Origin: Paenibacillus sp. DMB5
Lineage (GTDB): Bacteria > Bacillota > Bacilli > Paenibacillales > Paenibacillaceae
Direction: 5' to 3'
Assembly (NCBI RefSeq): GCF_001517085.1
Contig: NZ_LRAC01000133.1
Location: forward strand, 1-64,000
DNA: 64,000 bases
The notes below the pieces were generated by a model that saw only the letters and a list, made by a program, of their open reading frames with translations, was not told the origin of the DNA and did no database searches. The position numbers were made by a program, and so were the translations under genes. Below are positions 27,280 to 36,022 of this stretch, piece by piece (the stretch's first letter is position 1; each line of letters begins with the position of its first letter).

Positions 27280-29007
27280 ATGAATTCCGTCGGCCAGCCT
27301 TTACAGCAGCGGCCCCTTACCAAAAGACTTATTTTCGCCGGTATAATCGGTCTTATCGTTTTCCTTATGTTCCAGGTTGTACCCCAGCTTTACAGCGGGG
27401 GATCGGCATCCACGATCAGCAAGACCGAAGCCCGCGGCAAAGCGGCCGCATTCGCAGCACAGCAGCTCGGCCATCAGGAGACAGACCAGGATCACTGGAC
27501 AGTAAGCTACCAGACCGACTCTTCCTTCTATGGCTATATGTCCCGTGAAAAGCTCCTGCAGAGTTACAATGACAATAAGCTTGATCAGCGGTATCCGTTC
27601 GACGTCTATCATGCGGTTCTTTATACTGACGGTGAAGCCGATCCTGTTCTTGCCGTTGATCTCAATATGTATACAGGCGAGGTTACCGCCTTTGCCCTGG
27701 GCGGATATGCCCATGCAAGTGACGGAAGGGACTATGGCGATCCGCCGGCACCCGGGAATTCGAAAGGCGTCTATCTGGACAGCAGCGTGAACGGCGGACT
27801 CAGCCTGCAGCAAAAGGAAACCCTCGCCAGACCCTGGCTGCAGCTATGGGGAGCAAACCCCGCCAAGCTGCAGATTGAAGCAGATTCCGATGGCTACGGT
27901 CTCGTCTATTCCGACAGCTCCGTCAAAGTAGGAGAAGCTGCTCTGTGCTATCAGTTTCATTTTCTGGACGGAGAGCTGTCTTATTTCCGTGCCGGATTCT
28001 CCGCCCCGGCCTGGCATGACTCCTACGTGGAGGACCAGAAATCGCTGGCTACGAAGCTGACCCTGTTCGGCTATGCCCTGCCGACGCTGGCACTCGGCCT
28101 GCTGGCGCTGATCTTCAGCATTCTGCGGCGCAGTCATACTTCTTTTGTACGCGGCATCACTTTAAGCTCGATCCATTTCACCATCATGATGATCAGCACC
28201 TACAATATGCTGCCCGAGCCGGTTTCCGACACTGCTGAGGCCCGAATAACCTCTGTAATTATGTTTATTATCTATGCCCTTTACAGCCTGCTGATGTCGT
28301 CGCTGCTCTATTTCTCCCTCGTCGGGGGCAACGGACTGTGGCGTAAGGAGGAAGGGCTGAACCCGTGGCCGCGTGCCAAAGAGCCGGGGTACGGCAAATA
28401 TGTGCTGGACAGCATGTCTGCCGGTTATATCTGGGCCCTTATCCTGCTTGGCGTGCAGACCATTATGTTTATTATTTTGACGTTCACCCTGGATAACTGG
28501 TCCACAACAGACGCCAGCCAGTCTCCTTATAATATGAGGTACGCCCTGCTGATGCCGATTGTTGCCTGGCTTGCCGGCTTGTCCGAGGAAGCGGTCTACC
28601 GCCTGTTCGGCATCCAGATGCTCAAAAAGCTCGTCAAAAACACATTGATCGCCTCCCTGATCACCACACTGATCTGGGCTTTCGGGCATACCCTGTACCC
28701 GATCTACCCGGTTATCTCAAGGCCGATTGAGTTGACTGTCATCGGGCTGCTGTTCAGCTATATTTTTCTGCGTTACGGCTTTATCGCCGTCATGTTCGCC
28801 CACGTCGTATTTGACAGCATTCTGATCGGCATGACCCTGATCTTCATGCGGGAAAGTGTAAATGTAGCCGCTGGTACTGTCACCATCCTCCTGCCGCTCA
28901 TTGTCGGCTATATCGTGTACCGGTTCAATCCGCCGGACCGGACCGGCCGCCAGGACTCTCAAGGTCCTGACGGGCCGCTCCAGCCCGCAGGGCTAGATTC
29001 CCCTTAA
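27280..29007 (+). CDS. CPBP-family intramembrane metalloprotease with extracytoplasmic domain
   Basis: 575-residue membrane protein. One membrane segment (about 16-38) is followed by a soluble region of roughly 220 residues with two PepSY-like stretches (SKTEARGKAAAFAAQQLG and a later acidic repeat), then about eight membrane segments. The CPBP/Abi motifs are complete: EEAVYR in SEEAVYR, FGHTLYP and HVVFD. Members process prenylated-like or signal peptides or give self-immunity to bacteriocins; the target here is unknown. It has its own promoter and is followed by a bidirectional terminator. Confidence 0.87.
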   Translation: MNSVGQPLQQRPLTKRLIFAGIIGLIVFLMFQVVPQLYSGGSASTISKTEARGKAAAFAAQQLGHQETDQDHWTVSYQTDSSFYGYMSREKLLQSYNDNKLDQRYPFDVYHAVLYTDGEADPVLAVDLNMYTGEVTAFALGGYAHASDGRDYGDPPAPGNSKGVYLDSSVNGGLSLQQKETLARPWLQLWGANPAKLQIEADSDGYGLVYSDSSVKVGEAALCYQFHFLDGELSYFRAGFSAPAWHDSYVEDQKSLATKLTLFGYALPTLALGLLALIFSILRRSHTSFVRGITLSSIHFTIMMISTYNMLPEPVSDTAEARITSVIMFIIYALYSLLMSSLLYFSLVGGNGLWRKEEGLNPWPRAKEPGYGKYVLDSMSAGYIWALILLGVQTIMFIILTFTLDNWSTTDASQSPYNMRYALLMPIVAWLAGLSEEAVYRLFGIQMLKKLVKNTLIASLITTLIWAFGHTLYPIYPVISRPIELTVIGLLFSYIFLRYGFIAVMFAHVVFDSILIGMTLIFMRESVNVAAGTVTILLPLIVGYIVYRFNPPDRTGRQDSQGPDGPLQPAGLDSP

Positions 29008-29012
29008 TAAAA

Positions 29013-29055
29013 AAGGTGCTCCGCAGTCTGCTGATATAGCAGCCAGGAGCACCTT
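29013..29055. terminator. Bidirectional terminator
   Basis: AAGGTGCTCC (29013-29022) and GGAGCACCTT (29046-29055), flanked by A-rich sequence on the left and TTTATTTT on the right. It ends the CPBP gene and the small minus-strand gene that starts at 29189. Confidence 0.85.
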
Positions 29056-29093
29056 TTATTTTGCGGATTACTCTTTGTTTGCCGGACCTCCAT

Positions 29094-29189
29094 TTATCTT
29101 CTCTTGAAAAACCGGTCATAAATTACCAGAGCAACCACTATCATAAATACCTCCATCAAAAAATGGGGAAGCAGCAATATGTATTCCAC
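29094..29189 (-). CDS. 31-residue single-span membrane peptide
   Basis: A short reading frame starting with GTG at 29189, six bases after a perfect AGGAGG. The product is a hydrophobic segment (LLLPHFLMEVFMIVVALVIY) with a basic C-terminus (DRFFKRR), typical of small membrane peptides with the positive end in the cytoplasm. It ends just before the shared terminator. I do not recognise a family. The combination of ribosome binding site, start, membrane segment and terminator makes it a credible small gene. Confidence 0.5.
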   Translation of the reverse strand: MEYILLLPHFLMEVFMIVVALVIYDRFFKRR

Positions 29190-29280
29190 AAGTAACCTCC
29201 TGTCTCCAGATATGATTATTTTTTATATATATAAATATTTCCGCTCAATTTACAATATCCTTTATTTTCCTTCCAGTTTG

Positions 29281-29394
29281 CCGCTCAGCTCGGCTTCGGC
29301 TGGAATCAAGGGCATTTTTGTCTTTCATTTCGCCCATTTCCCCACTTGGAGCGAAATCAAGGGCATTTTTGCCTCTCCTTTCGCCGCTCAGCTC
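29281..29394. repeat. 51-bp direct repeat flanked by short direct repeats
   Basis: AATCAAGGGCATTTTTG occurs at 29304-29320 and 29355-29371 (period 51). CCGCTCAGCTC occurs at both ends, 29281-29291 and 29384-29394. The stretch lies between the small membrane gene and the uvrC terminator and encodes no gene I can support. Confidence 0.7.
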
Positions 29395-29415
29395 TTCCGC
29401 CAGCCGCAACATAAC

Positions 29416-29442
29416 AAAAAGGCCGGCCCCATAGGGCCAGCC
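29416..29442 (-). terminator. Rho-independent terminator after uvrC
   Basis: GGCCGGCCC (29421-29429), loop CATA, GGGCCAGCC (29434-29442) with one mismatch. AAAAA at 29416-29420 gives the U-tract on the minus strand. Confidence 0.8.
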
Positions 29443-29454
29443 CGAAAATACATA

Positions 29455-31526
29455 TTATGCCTCATCCTCACTGTGAGAAACAGCCTCTACGGCCGGCTCC
29501 TCATCATTAAGTGCAGCCAGGATCTGCCCGGCCAGCTTCTCGCCTATGGAGAGTACGCGGAAGTCCTCGACAGAGGCCTCCTTGATCTTCTTCAGTGAGC
29601 CGAAATGCTTCAGCAGCGCCTTCCGGCGCTTCTCCCCGATCCCAGGGATCGAATCCAGCTTCGAGGTCACCATCGATTTGCCCCGCTGCTCGCGGTGGAA
29701 CGTGATTGCGAAGCGGTGAACCTCGTCCTGGATACGCTGCAGCAGGTAGAATTCCTGGCTGTCCCGCGCCAGCGGAACCGGCTCGGCGGAGTCGCCGATC
29801 AGGAGCTGCGCCGTCTTATGCTTGTCATCCTTGACCAGGCCGCAGACCGGAATGTACAGCCCCAGCTCGTTCTGCAGAATATCAATCGCCGAGGAAATCT
29901 GCCCTTTACCGCCGTCGACCACAATCAGGTCGGGCTGCGGCAGGTCTTCCTTCAGCACCCGCTCATACCGCCGCCGGATAACCTCGCGCATCGTTTCGTA
30001 GTCATCCGGACCCTGTACGGTGCGGACCTTATACTTGCGGTATTCCTTTCGGGCAGGCTTGCCGTCAATGAACACGACCATCGCCGACACCGGATTGGCA
30101 CCCTGGATGTTCGAGTTATCGAACGCTTCAATCCGGTTCAGCGATTCCAGCCCCAGACTCTGGCCGAGGCTGAACGCCGCGCCGGAGGTCCGCTCCTCGT
30201 CCCGCTCGATCAGCCGGAACTTCTCATCCAGCGCGACCCGGCTGTTCTGGCAGGCCATGCCGACCATCTGCTTCTTCAGTCCGCGCTGCGGCACCAGCAC
30301 CTTCAGGCCCAGCCATTCCTGCAGGGCTGCCGCCCCGCCGGCCGGGTCCACCATACCAACTGCGGTAGCCTCAGCCGCCGCAGCTTCGCGCGCAGCAGCC
30401 TCCTCCGCAGTCCCGGCTTCACCGGTTTCCGAAGCGGATACAGCCCGCCCGCCTTCATACTCCGCAGCCGTCACAGCCTCTGCCCCGTCAGCTAACTCTT
30501 CATCCTCCTCGTCAACAGCCGCCGCCAGCCTGCTCGCGGCCACTGCAGCTCCGGCGGAAGCAGCCGAAGGCTTCTCGGTGCCTTCGCTTACCAGCTCCGG
30601 CAGCAGAATTTCCTGCGGCAGCGCCGGATTCTCGCTGTAGTACTGCGTTACATACGACATGAAGTCGCTGTAAGCCTCGCCGTAGAACGGGAATACGGAC
30701 GAGTGCCGCTGGATCATTTTCCCCTGGCGCATATACAGAATCTGCACGCACATCCAGCCCTTGTCCACGGCGTAACCGAACACATCGCGGTCCTTTGTAT
30801 CAGCCGTATTGATCTTCTGCTTCTCCATCAGGGCATCGATGTGATGATCTGGTCACGCAGCTCCTTGGCGCGCTCGAAGTACAGCTCCTCTGCGGCCTCC
30901 TGCATCTTTTGCTGCAGATCCTTTTTGACTGCCTCATGCCCGCCGCCTAAGAAAGCCGATATATCGCGGATAATCTCATCATAAGACGACTTGGGCACTT
31001 CCTTCTCGCACGGGGCAAGGCACTGGCCCATATGGTAATAGAGACAGACCTCCTTCGGCATCACACCGCACTTGCGCAGCGGATACATCCGGTCGAGCAG
31101 CTTCTTGGTCTGCTGGGCGGCATAAGAATTCGGATACGGCCCGAAATATTTGGCTTTATCTTTAAGCACCCGGCGTGTAACTTCAAGGCGCGGATGCGCT
31201 TCGTTCGTTATTTTGAGATACGGAAACGTCTTGTCATCCTTCAAAAGCACGTTGTAACGCGGCATATGCTTCTTGATCAGATTGCACTCCAGAATGAGCG
31301 CTTCCATATTGCTGGAAGTAACTATATATTCAAAATCAACAATGTTGGCGACCAGACGCTGGGTTTTGCCGTTATGACTGCCTGTAAAATAAGAGCGGAC
31401 GCGGTTCTTCAGCACCTTCGCCTTGCCCACGTAAATAATGGTGCCCTCTTCATTCTTCATCAGGTAGCACCCGGGCAGATCCGGCAGCAGCGCCAGCTTG
31501 TTGCGGATATTATCGCTATAATCCAT
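29455..31526 (-). pseudogene. uvrC: uvrC excinuclease subunit, frame broken near 30835
   Basis: UvrC makes the two incisions in nucleotide excision repair. From the ATG at 31526 (after GGGGGAG) the GIY-YIG domain is intact (PDLPGCYLMKN, IIYVGKAKVLKNRVRSYF), then the frame ends at 30828 after ELRDQIITSMP. The UvrB-interacting helix continues in another frame (IDALMEKQKINTADTKDRD), followed by the RNase H-like nuclease domain and the C-terminal HhH (IPGIGEKRRKALLKHFGSL). A single base appears missing around 30832-30842. The second part also has an 86-residue Ala/Glu-rich insertion (30331-30588). trxA lies upstream, as in B. subtilis. Confidence 0.88.
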
Positions 31527-31608
31527 AATTTCTCCCCCACCTGTCACTTGCACATTCATGAAGCTTCCCCGGGTCAGCGGGACTGCTTACTATAGTAATT
31601 TTAACACA

Positions 31609-31636
31609 CAAAACGCCCCCGGATAAACCGAAGGCG
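31609..31636 (-). terminator. Terminator after trxA
   Basis: CGCCCCCGG (31614-31622), loop, CCGAAGGCG (31628-31636), pairing with two G-U wobbles on the minus strand and followed by TTTTGTG. Confidence 0.65.
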
Positions 31637-31674
31637 CTTGTAATCAGATCTTATTCAGTAGTGATAACTACTTA

Positions 31675-31992
31675 TTATTGGTGTTTAGCTACGATGTTCT
31701 TCAGGGAATCCTTGGAGTTCAGGCCGACAACCTTATCCACCGGCTGACCGTCTTTGAAGAAGATCAGGGTAGGAATGCTCATTACTCCGAAGCGGGAAGC
31801 CGTTTCCGGATTCTCGTCAACATTCAGCTTGGCAATTTTTACGCTGTCTCCCAGCTCGGCGGACAATTCCTCGAGGATCGGGGAAAGCATTTTGCAAGGG
31901 CCGCACCAAGGTGCCCAGAAATCTACTACTACAGTACCCTGACCTTCAACTTCGCCTACAAAGGACTGGTCAGACACGTTTACGATAGCCAT
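31675..31992 (-). CDS. trxA: Thioredoxin
   Basis: 105-residue thiol-disulfide reductant of the cytoplasm. The active site is WCGPC at 29-33, with the cis-Pro loop MSIPTLIFF. Length is standard. It is followed by a terminator and then uvrC, the same neighbour as in B. subtilis. The ATG follows AAAGGAGG. A TATACT hexamer with extended TGT on the minus strand (32141-32136) is a possible promoter -10 box. Confidence 0.97.
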   Translation of the reverse strand: MAIVNVSDQSFVGEVEGQGTVVVDFWAPWCGPCKMLSPILEELSAELGDSVKIAKLNVDENPETASRFGVMSIPTLIFFKDGQPVDKVVGLNSKDSLKNIVAKHQ

Positions 31993-32218
31993 GATATTGT
32001 TCCTCCTTTAATTTTGCGGAGCTGTATACGCCTCTATAGCGTGCGCTAGCCGAAACGAATTCACTCCGTAATGTTAGCTGGAAAAAATGCTTCATGTAAT
32101 ATGATAACCAGATTACCATTTACCGACACATCCCCAGTATAACATAGATACTGTGCTTTTGGGAAATGTTTTAGACAATTACATTGTATAAAATCAATTA
32201 TTTAACAGATATCGCTTC

Positions 32219-32247
32219 TTTACAACGCTCATGAGACTTCGTATACT
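32219..32247 (+). promoter_or_regulatory. Promoter of the YqzM-like gene
   Basis: TTTACA (32219-32224), 17 bases, TATACT (32242-32247). The 347-base gap between trxA and this gene (31993-32339) otherwise holds only the possible trxA promoter. Confidence 0.65.
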
Positions 32248-32339
32248 TTAGGAAAACGCATTTATTGTCAATGACTTCTCTCACACGTACTACTGTAACC
32301 TATTGCAGTGCAGTCTTGCAAGGCAAGGAGGAGGAAGCA

Positions 32340-32498
32340 ATGGAGATCAATGCCAAGGCACGGGACCCGCGGGAGCATGTTAACGAGGAACCCCGCAACG
32401 ATCTGGGTGATTTACTGACCGGCTTTTTCGGAATGACCGGCTTCATGACTCTGGTTTTCTTTGGAATGGTAATAGTCAAGTTTGTCTTTCTCGATTAA
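32340..32498 (+). CDS. YqzM-like small membrane protein
   Basis: 52-residue protein starting at the ATG at 32340, five bases after AAGGAGG. A charged N-terminus (KARDPREHVNEEPRNDLGD) leads to one membrane segment (GFMTLVFFGMVIVKFVF). The order 'ND, Gly-Phe-rich, then IVKFV' resembles the YqzM family of Bacilli, whose function is unknown. A large bidirectional hairpin follows. Confidence 0.6.
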   Translation: MEINAKARDPREHVNEEPRNDLGDLLTGFFGMTGFMTLVFFGMVIVKFVFLD

Positions 32499-32510
32499 CA
32501 GGCTGGCAAA

Positions 32511-32556
32511 ATAAACAGCGGTGCCAGGGACTCTCCGTCCCTGCACCGCTGTTTAT
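32511..32556. terminator. Bidirectional terminator between yqzM-like gene and dnaI
   Basis: ATAAACAGCGGTGC (32511-32524) pairs with GCACCGCTGTTTAT (32543-32556). CAGGGAC/GTCCCTG (32525-32543) extends the stem. AT-rich ends serve both strands. Confidence 0.8.
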
Positions 32557-32574
32557 TTATTACAATTCCTCAGC

Positions 32575-33531
32575 CTACCGGTTACGGCCGCGCTGATTCT
32601 CCCCGTGCAGCGGAATCACGTCCACAAACGGAGCAATCCGGTCCATCAGGCGCTGCCCCTTGTACAGCTCCTCGCCATCCTTGCTGGTGAAGCTAAGGTG
32701 CTTCTCCAGGCCGTCCAGCGGATAATTTGAGGTATAGAAGGTCGGCTTGCGGTTCATCCGATAATTCAGAATCGCCCCCAGCACATGGTCACGCGCCCAC
32801 GGGTTGAGATTTTCCGCACCGATATCGTCAAAAATCAGCAGGTCGCAGTTCTTCAGCGTGTCCACGGTTTCCTTCAGCTTCTGCCCGTCCAGCATAATCG
32901 ACTTCAGATCCTCAATGAAATCAGGCATATAGACAATGACGCCGCTATACCCGGCAACCGCAAGCTCGTGGAGCAGGTAGCACATCAGAAAGGTTTTGCC
33001 TGTGCCGAAGGTGCCGTGCAGATAGATTCCCTGCGGACTCAGACCGTCTTCCTTTACCCCGGTAATATAATCAAAAATTTTATTTACGGCAGAAGCCCGG
33101 CGCGGGTCCTTGCCCATAATATCCATCTCATCATAGCCGCCGTTCAGCACGCGTTCATCCACGTAAAAGCTGCGGATCCGTCTGCGGATGCTGTCCTGGC
33201 TGTCCTGGGCGATCTTCAGGTTACAGGCTGTCTTACGCTCGAACAAATCCGGCGAGCCGTTAACATTCTCTACCGTAAGCTTGCTGTAATGGCCCTGAAA
33301 ATCATTCGGGCAATGCTCGAGGCCCGGACAGTTCGCGCAGTTCCGGCTCTCCCGCACATACTGGAACAGCCGGCTCATGTGAAGCTTCAGCCGCGAATCA
33401 TCCAGCTCCGGGTGCTCAGCCTGAAGCTGCTTCACCAGCGGATCATTCAGCAGGTTCTGCTGAAGATCGCGGGAACGCTGGCGCAGGGCCGGATTGTTCA
33501 TCGAACGCAGCACTTCGCCCATCGACTCCAT
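32575..33531 (-). CDS. dnaI: Primosomal protein DnaI (helicase loader)
   Basis: 318-residue AAA+ ATPase that loads the replicative helicase onto DNA with DnaB and DnaD. The N-terminal domain has a zinc-binding cysteine set (C65, C68, C74, C103). The AAA+ domain has GTFGTGKT at 173-180 and the Walker B LLIFDDIGAE. It follows dnaB by 18 bases, the conserved dnaB-dnaI order of Bacilli. The last residues are basic (QRGRNR). Confidence 0.95.
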   Translation of the reverse strand: MESMGEVLRSMNNPALRQRSRDLQQNLLNDPLVKQLQAEHPELDDSRLKLHMSRLFQYVRESRNCANCPGLEHCPNDFQGHYSKLTVENVNGSPDLFERKTACNLKIAQDSQDSIRRRIRSFYVDERVLNGGYDEMDIMGKDPRRASAVNKIFDYITGVKEDGLSPQGIYLHGTFGTGKTFLMCYLLHELAVAGYSGVIVYMPDFIEDLKSIMLDGQKLKETVDTLKNCDLLIFDDIGAENLNPWARDHVLGAILNYRMNRKPTFYTSNYPLDGLEKHLSFTSKDGEELYKGQRLMDRIAPFVDVIPLHGENQRGRNR

Positions 33532-33549
33532 TGCTGCACCTCGCTTTCT

Positions 33550-35097
33550 TTACGGCGTCCTCAGGGCGCCCTTCTTCTTGCTGGCCTTAATTTCGGCCGC
33601 TTTCTTCATCATCGCCGCGAATTCTTCTTCCGATACGGCACCGGCGCTTCCGTCATCGGTCACAATCGGAATCTCCGGCTTCGCGGCCCGGCCGCCGCCT
33701 TTATTATACGAACGCTGACGCGTTCCGGAAGCTGCTCCGGCCGTGCCGGAGGCAGCGCTCTTGCCTTTGACCTTGGACTGGTCACGGATGTACCGTACGG
33801 CCTTCTCGTAGGTATTGACCTGCTTGACCAGCATGTTGGAGGCAATTGCCTCCACAAAATTACGGTTCATCCGCTGTTCTCCGCCTGAAGCCACCATTGT
33901 CATCAGATAATGGATCAGCACATTGATGACTTCACCGCTCAGCTTGTAGTTGAGATCAATTTTCTCGAATATATCCATCAGCTGGCCCGGAACCGTTCCC
34001 GGAAAAAAGGTTTGCAGCAGCCGTGTATAAGGCTCGTTGCGCAGCATCATATTATATTGGTGAATATCGCATTTGGACAGGAACTGCGGAGGAACCTCAA
34101 CGTAATATTCCATCTCCACCGGCTGCTCCTGCGGAATCACCGGCTCTTCATGGTCACCCGCCGCCGCTGCACGCAGCGACACAACCTTGGCCGCAGCGAT
34201 CTCCCGCTTCTCCTGGCGCTTCATATCCTGGCGGAAATGCTGGCTTGCCCTGTACTGCAGCGTATCCAGAATCACCTCGCCGTCCGGAGTGAACATTCCG
34301 TCCTCATCCAGCAAACGGCATAAATCCTGCGGTCCCAGATCATATTTGCGGGCCACATAGTTAATCACACCCATTTGGGCATGGTCAAAGCGCAGCTTCT
34401 CGACATGCATCCGGTTCACCGACTCGCGCGGAAAGCGCAGAATAATGTCGCTATACCCGATAGCCGTTTCACTGCTTTGACTGATGCCCGGCTGCTTCAC
34501 TGTAGCCACTTCAGCCAGCGCCTGCTCCAGCTCATAGTCGATCACATGTGTATTTAACTGGAAGATATCATAAAAGGGCAGGGAAATATTCTCTTTATGG
34601 GCCGACCGGCGGCCCCAATCCTCCGGTTCCCGGTTCCAGAACTGCTCCCGGAGCGACAGGACGGCAAACTTGCCGATTTTGTCACGCAGCAGCAGTGTCA
34701 GGTGCTGGGTCGCAAAAAAGTCAGCCGGCGTAAGCGGCGGCAGCAGCTCATATTCATACAGGTAATCATCATTCTCCGGCGTATATATCCGGCAGGTCGC
34801 AAGCAGGCCTACTGCCTCAAGCAGGGAAGCCTGATCAACTAAATATTTACGGCCTTTCTCGTTCGGTTCAACGCCAAGCGTCATAAACAGCCTGCGCTGC
34901 TGCTCTACAGCAGAATAGCCGATCGATTCAGCCGGAATATGCTCAAACAGCAGCCTATACAGGCTGATTGCAAAGGCTCCTACCATTGGCTGATAGACGG
35001 AACCCAGCATACGTGAATCTACATGGCTAAGACCGAATTCGCGGGAAACGCAGTACCGGTGGTTTTCGGTGAAATGATGCAGGTTACTCATGCGCAT
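33550..35097 (-). CDS. dnaB: Replication initiation and membrane attachment protein DnaB
   Basis: 515-residue primosome protein, distinct from the E. coli helicase of that name, that helps DnaA-dependent initiation at the origin membrane. The N-terminal region (FTENHRYCVSREFGLSHVD) and the C-terminal DnaB/DnaD repeat (KYDLGPQDLCRLLDEDGMF, NVLIHYLMTM) are in their expected places. The final 100 residues are Lys/Arg/Ala-rich and probably disordered. GGGGGAG lies ten bases before the ATG. Confidence 0.93.
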   Translation of the reverse strand: MRMSNLHHFTENHRYCVSREFGLSHVDSRMLGSVYQPMVGAFAISLYRLLFEHIPAESIGYSAVEQQRRLFMTLGVEPNEKGRKYLVDQASLLEAVGLLATCRIYTPENDDYLYEYELLPPLTPADFFATQHLTLLLRDKIGKFAVLSLREQFWNREPEDWGRRSAHKENISLPFYDIFQLNTHVIDYELEQALAEVATVKQPGISQSSETAIGYSDIILRFPRESVNRMHVEKLRFDHAQMGVINYVARKYDLGPQDLCRLLDEDGMFTPDGEVILDTLQYRASQHFRQDMKRQEKREIAAAKVVSLRAAAAGDHEEPVIPQEQPVEMEYYVEVPPQFLSKCDIHQYNMMLRNEPYTRLLQTFFPGTVPGQLMDIFEKIDLNYKLSGEVINVLIHYLMTMVASGGEQRMNRNFVEAIASNMLVKQVNTYEKAVRYIRDQSKVKGKSAASGTAGAASGTRQRSYNKGGGRAAKPEIPIVTDDGSAGAVSEEEFAAMMKKAAEIKASKKKGALRTP

Positions 35098-35289
35098 CTG
35101 CGGTTAACTCCCCCTTTTTTACACGAATTCATGCAGATTTCTATTCTATCACAAAACACCCGGCCGGAAATGTAAAAAAAGAACCAAATAACCCGGTTTT
35201 CAGCCTATAATCGACAACTTTTGAAACCTTGCTGACTGTAGCGGAAAATAAGAAAAACGTCGGGCACCGGATCTGAGCCAATAATAGAA

Positions 35290-35331
35290 AAAACGGCTTC
35301 GCCGTCCCCTAGCAGGAATAGCAGCCGTTTT
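35290..35331 (-). terminator. Terminator after yuiB
   Basis: AAAACGGCT (35290-35298) and AGCCGTTTT (35323-35331); TTTTTT follows on the minus strand. Confidence 0.75.
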
Positions 35332-35348
35332 CAGCATAATCTTGATAC

Positions 35349-35645
35349 TTAGAACATCTTATAGCCGCCCAGACGCAGCTTCTGGATCGTCCAGCCGCTG
35401 AGCACCGCGCCGCCGAGCCCGGCAATCCCGGTCAGGTAATCAACAATATGGAAGCTGCCCAGATGCTCCCAGAGGGTCATGGCGTTCCTGTCCCAGATGG
35501 AATAGACCACTACCGGCAGGATGACAATTACGAACAGGTAGGCGGGAAACCAGGTGGTCTTCATTAACATATTAAGGATAAAGCCGATGCCAAACATCAT
35601 GACAAAGAACAACACGGCCAGAACAAATACAGGAATAAATCCCAT
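35349..35645 (-). CDS. yuiB: YuiB family membrane protein
   Basis: 98-residue membrane protein with three hydrophobic segments. It matches B. subtilis YuiB in the first segment (FGIGFILNMLMKTTW) and the C-terminus (GGAVLSGWTIQKLRLGGY followed by KMF). The function is unknown. The start at 35645 follows AGAGGGGAT. In Bacillus the gene sits near yumB and yumC, and both have homologues within 4 kb here, supporting the assignment. Confidence 0.85.
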   Translation of the reverse strand: MGFIPVFVLAVLFFVMMFGIGFILNMLMKTTWFPAYLFVIVILPVVVYSIWDRNAMTLWEHLGSFHIVDYLTGIAGLGGAVLSGWTIQKLRLGGYKMF

Positions 35646-35783
35646 CGTACCGCCATCCCCTCTCTCTATAAAGAACCGCACACCAAAACCTGATTAATAG
35701 TAAGTTTACTAGAAAAAATGTAGCGAAGCAATGAACATTATTGCCATTCGAATCCGCTTTCAGGCAAATCGGCGGCTCAGCGT

Positions 35784-35813
35784 TTGCTCTTGGCCGTCTG
35801 CTTGCGATACAAT
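35784..35813 (+). promoter_or_regulatory. Candidate promoter of hemQ
   Basis: TTGCTC (35784-35789), 18 bases, TACAAT (35808-35813). Transcription from here would carry the repeat units at 35848-36007 in the hemQ leader. The first part of the gap after yuiB (35646-35783) shows nothing else. Confidence 0.45.
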
Positions 35814-35847
35814 GCATATAGATTAACCGGATCATACATAGAAGCGT

Positions 35848-36007
35848 ATGCTTTGGAACCGGATTTTACGCTAGAGCTTGATGCTTTCGGAGCAAGTTTT
35901 ACACGCAGTACATTCAACGGAGCCCATGCTTCGTAAAACTGAGCGTATGCTTTCGAAGCAAGTTTTACACGCAGTACATTCAACGGAGCTCATGCTTCGT
36001 AAAACTT
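35848..36007. repeat. 66-bp tandem hairpin repeat upstream of hemQ
   Basis: Two near-identical 60-base units (35881-35940 and 35947-36006) with period 66 and a partial unit 33 bases earlier (35848). Each unit contains AGTTTTAC and GTAAAACT as an inverted repeat about 30 bases apart, so RNA from either strand can fold into hairpins. The units end directly at the hemQ ribosome binding site. A 68-codon minus-strand frame across them is an artefact of the repeat. Confidence 0.8.
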
Positions 36008-36022
36008 TGAAGGAGTGAGAAC

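Noticed and set aside
29179..29598. 139-codon plus-strand frame
   Set aside because: It runs through the 51-bp repeat, the uvrC terminator and into uvrC on the other strand; not gene-like.
35777..35983. 68-codon minus-strand frame over the hemQ repeats
   Set aside because: It consists of the translated repeat units and has no ribosome binding site; repeats of this kind easily give open frames.
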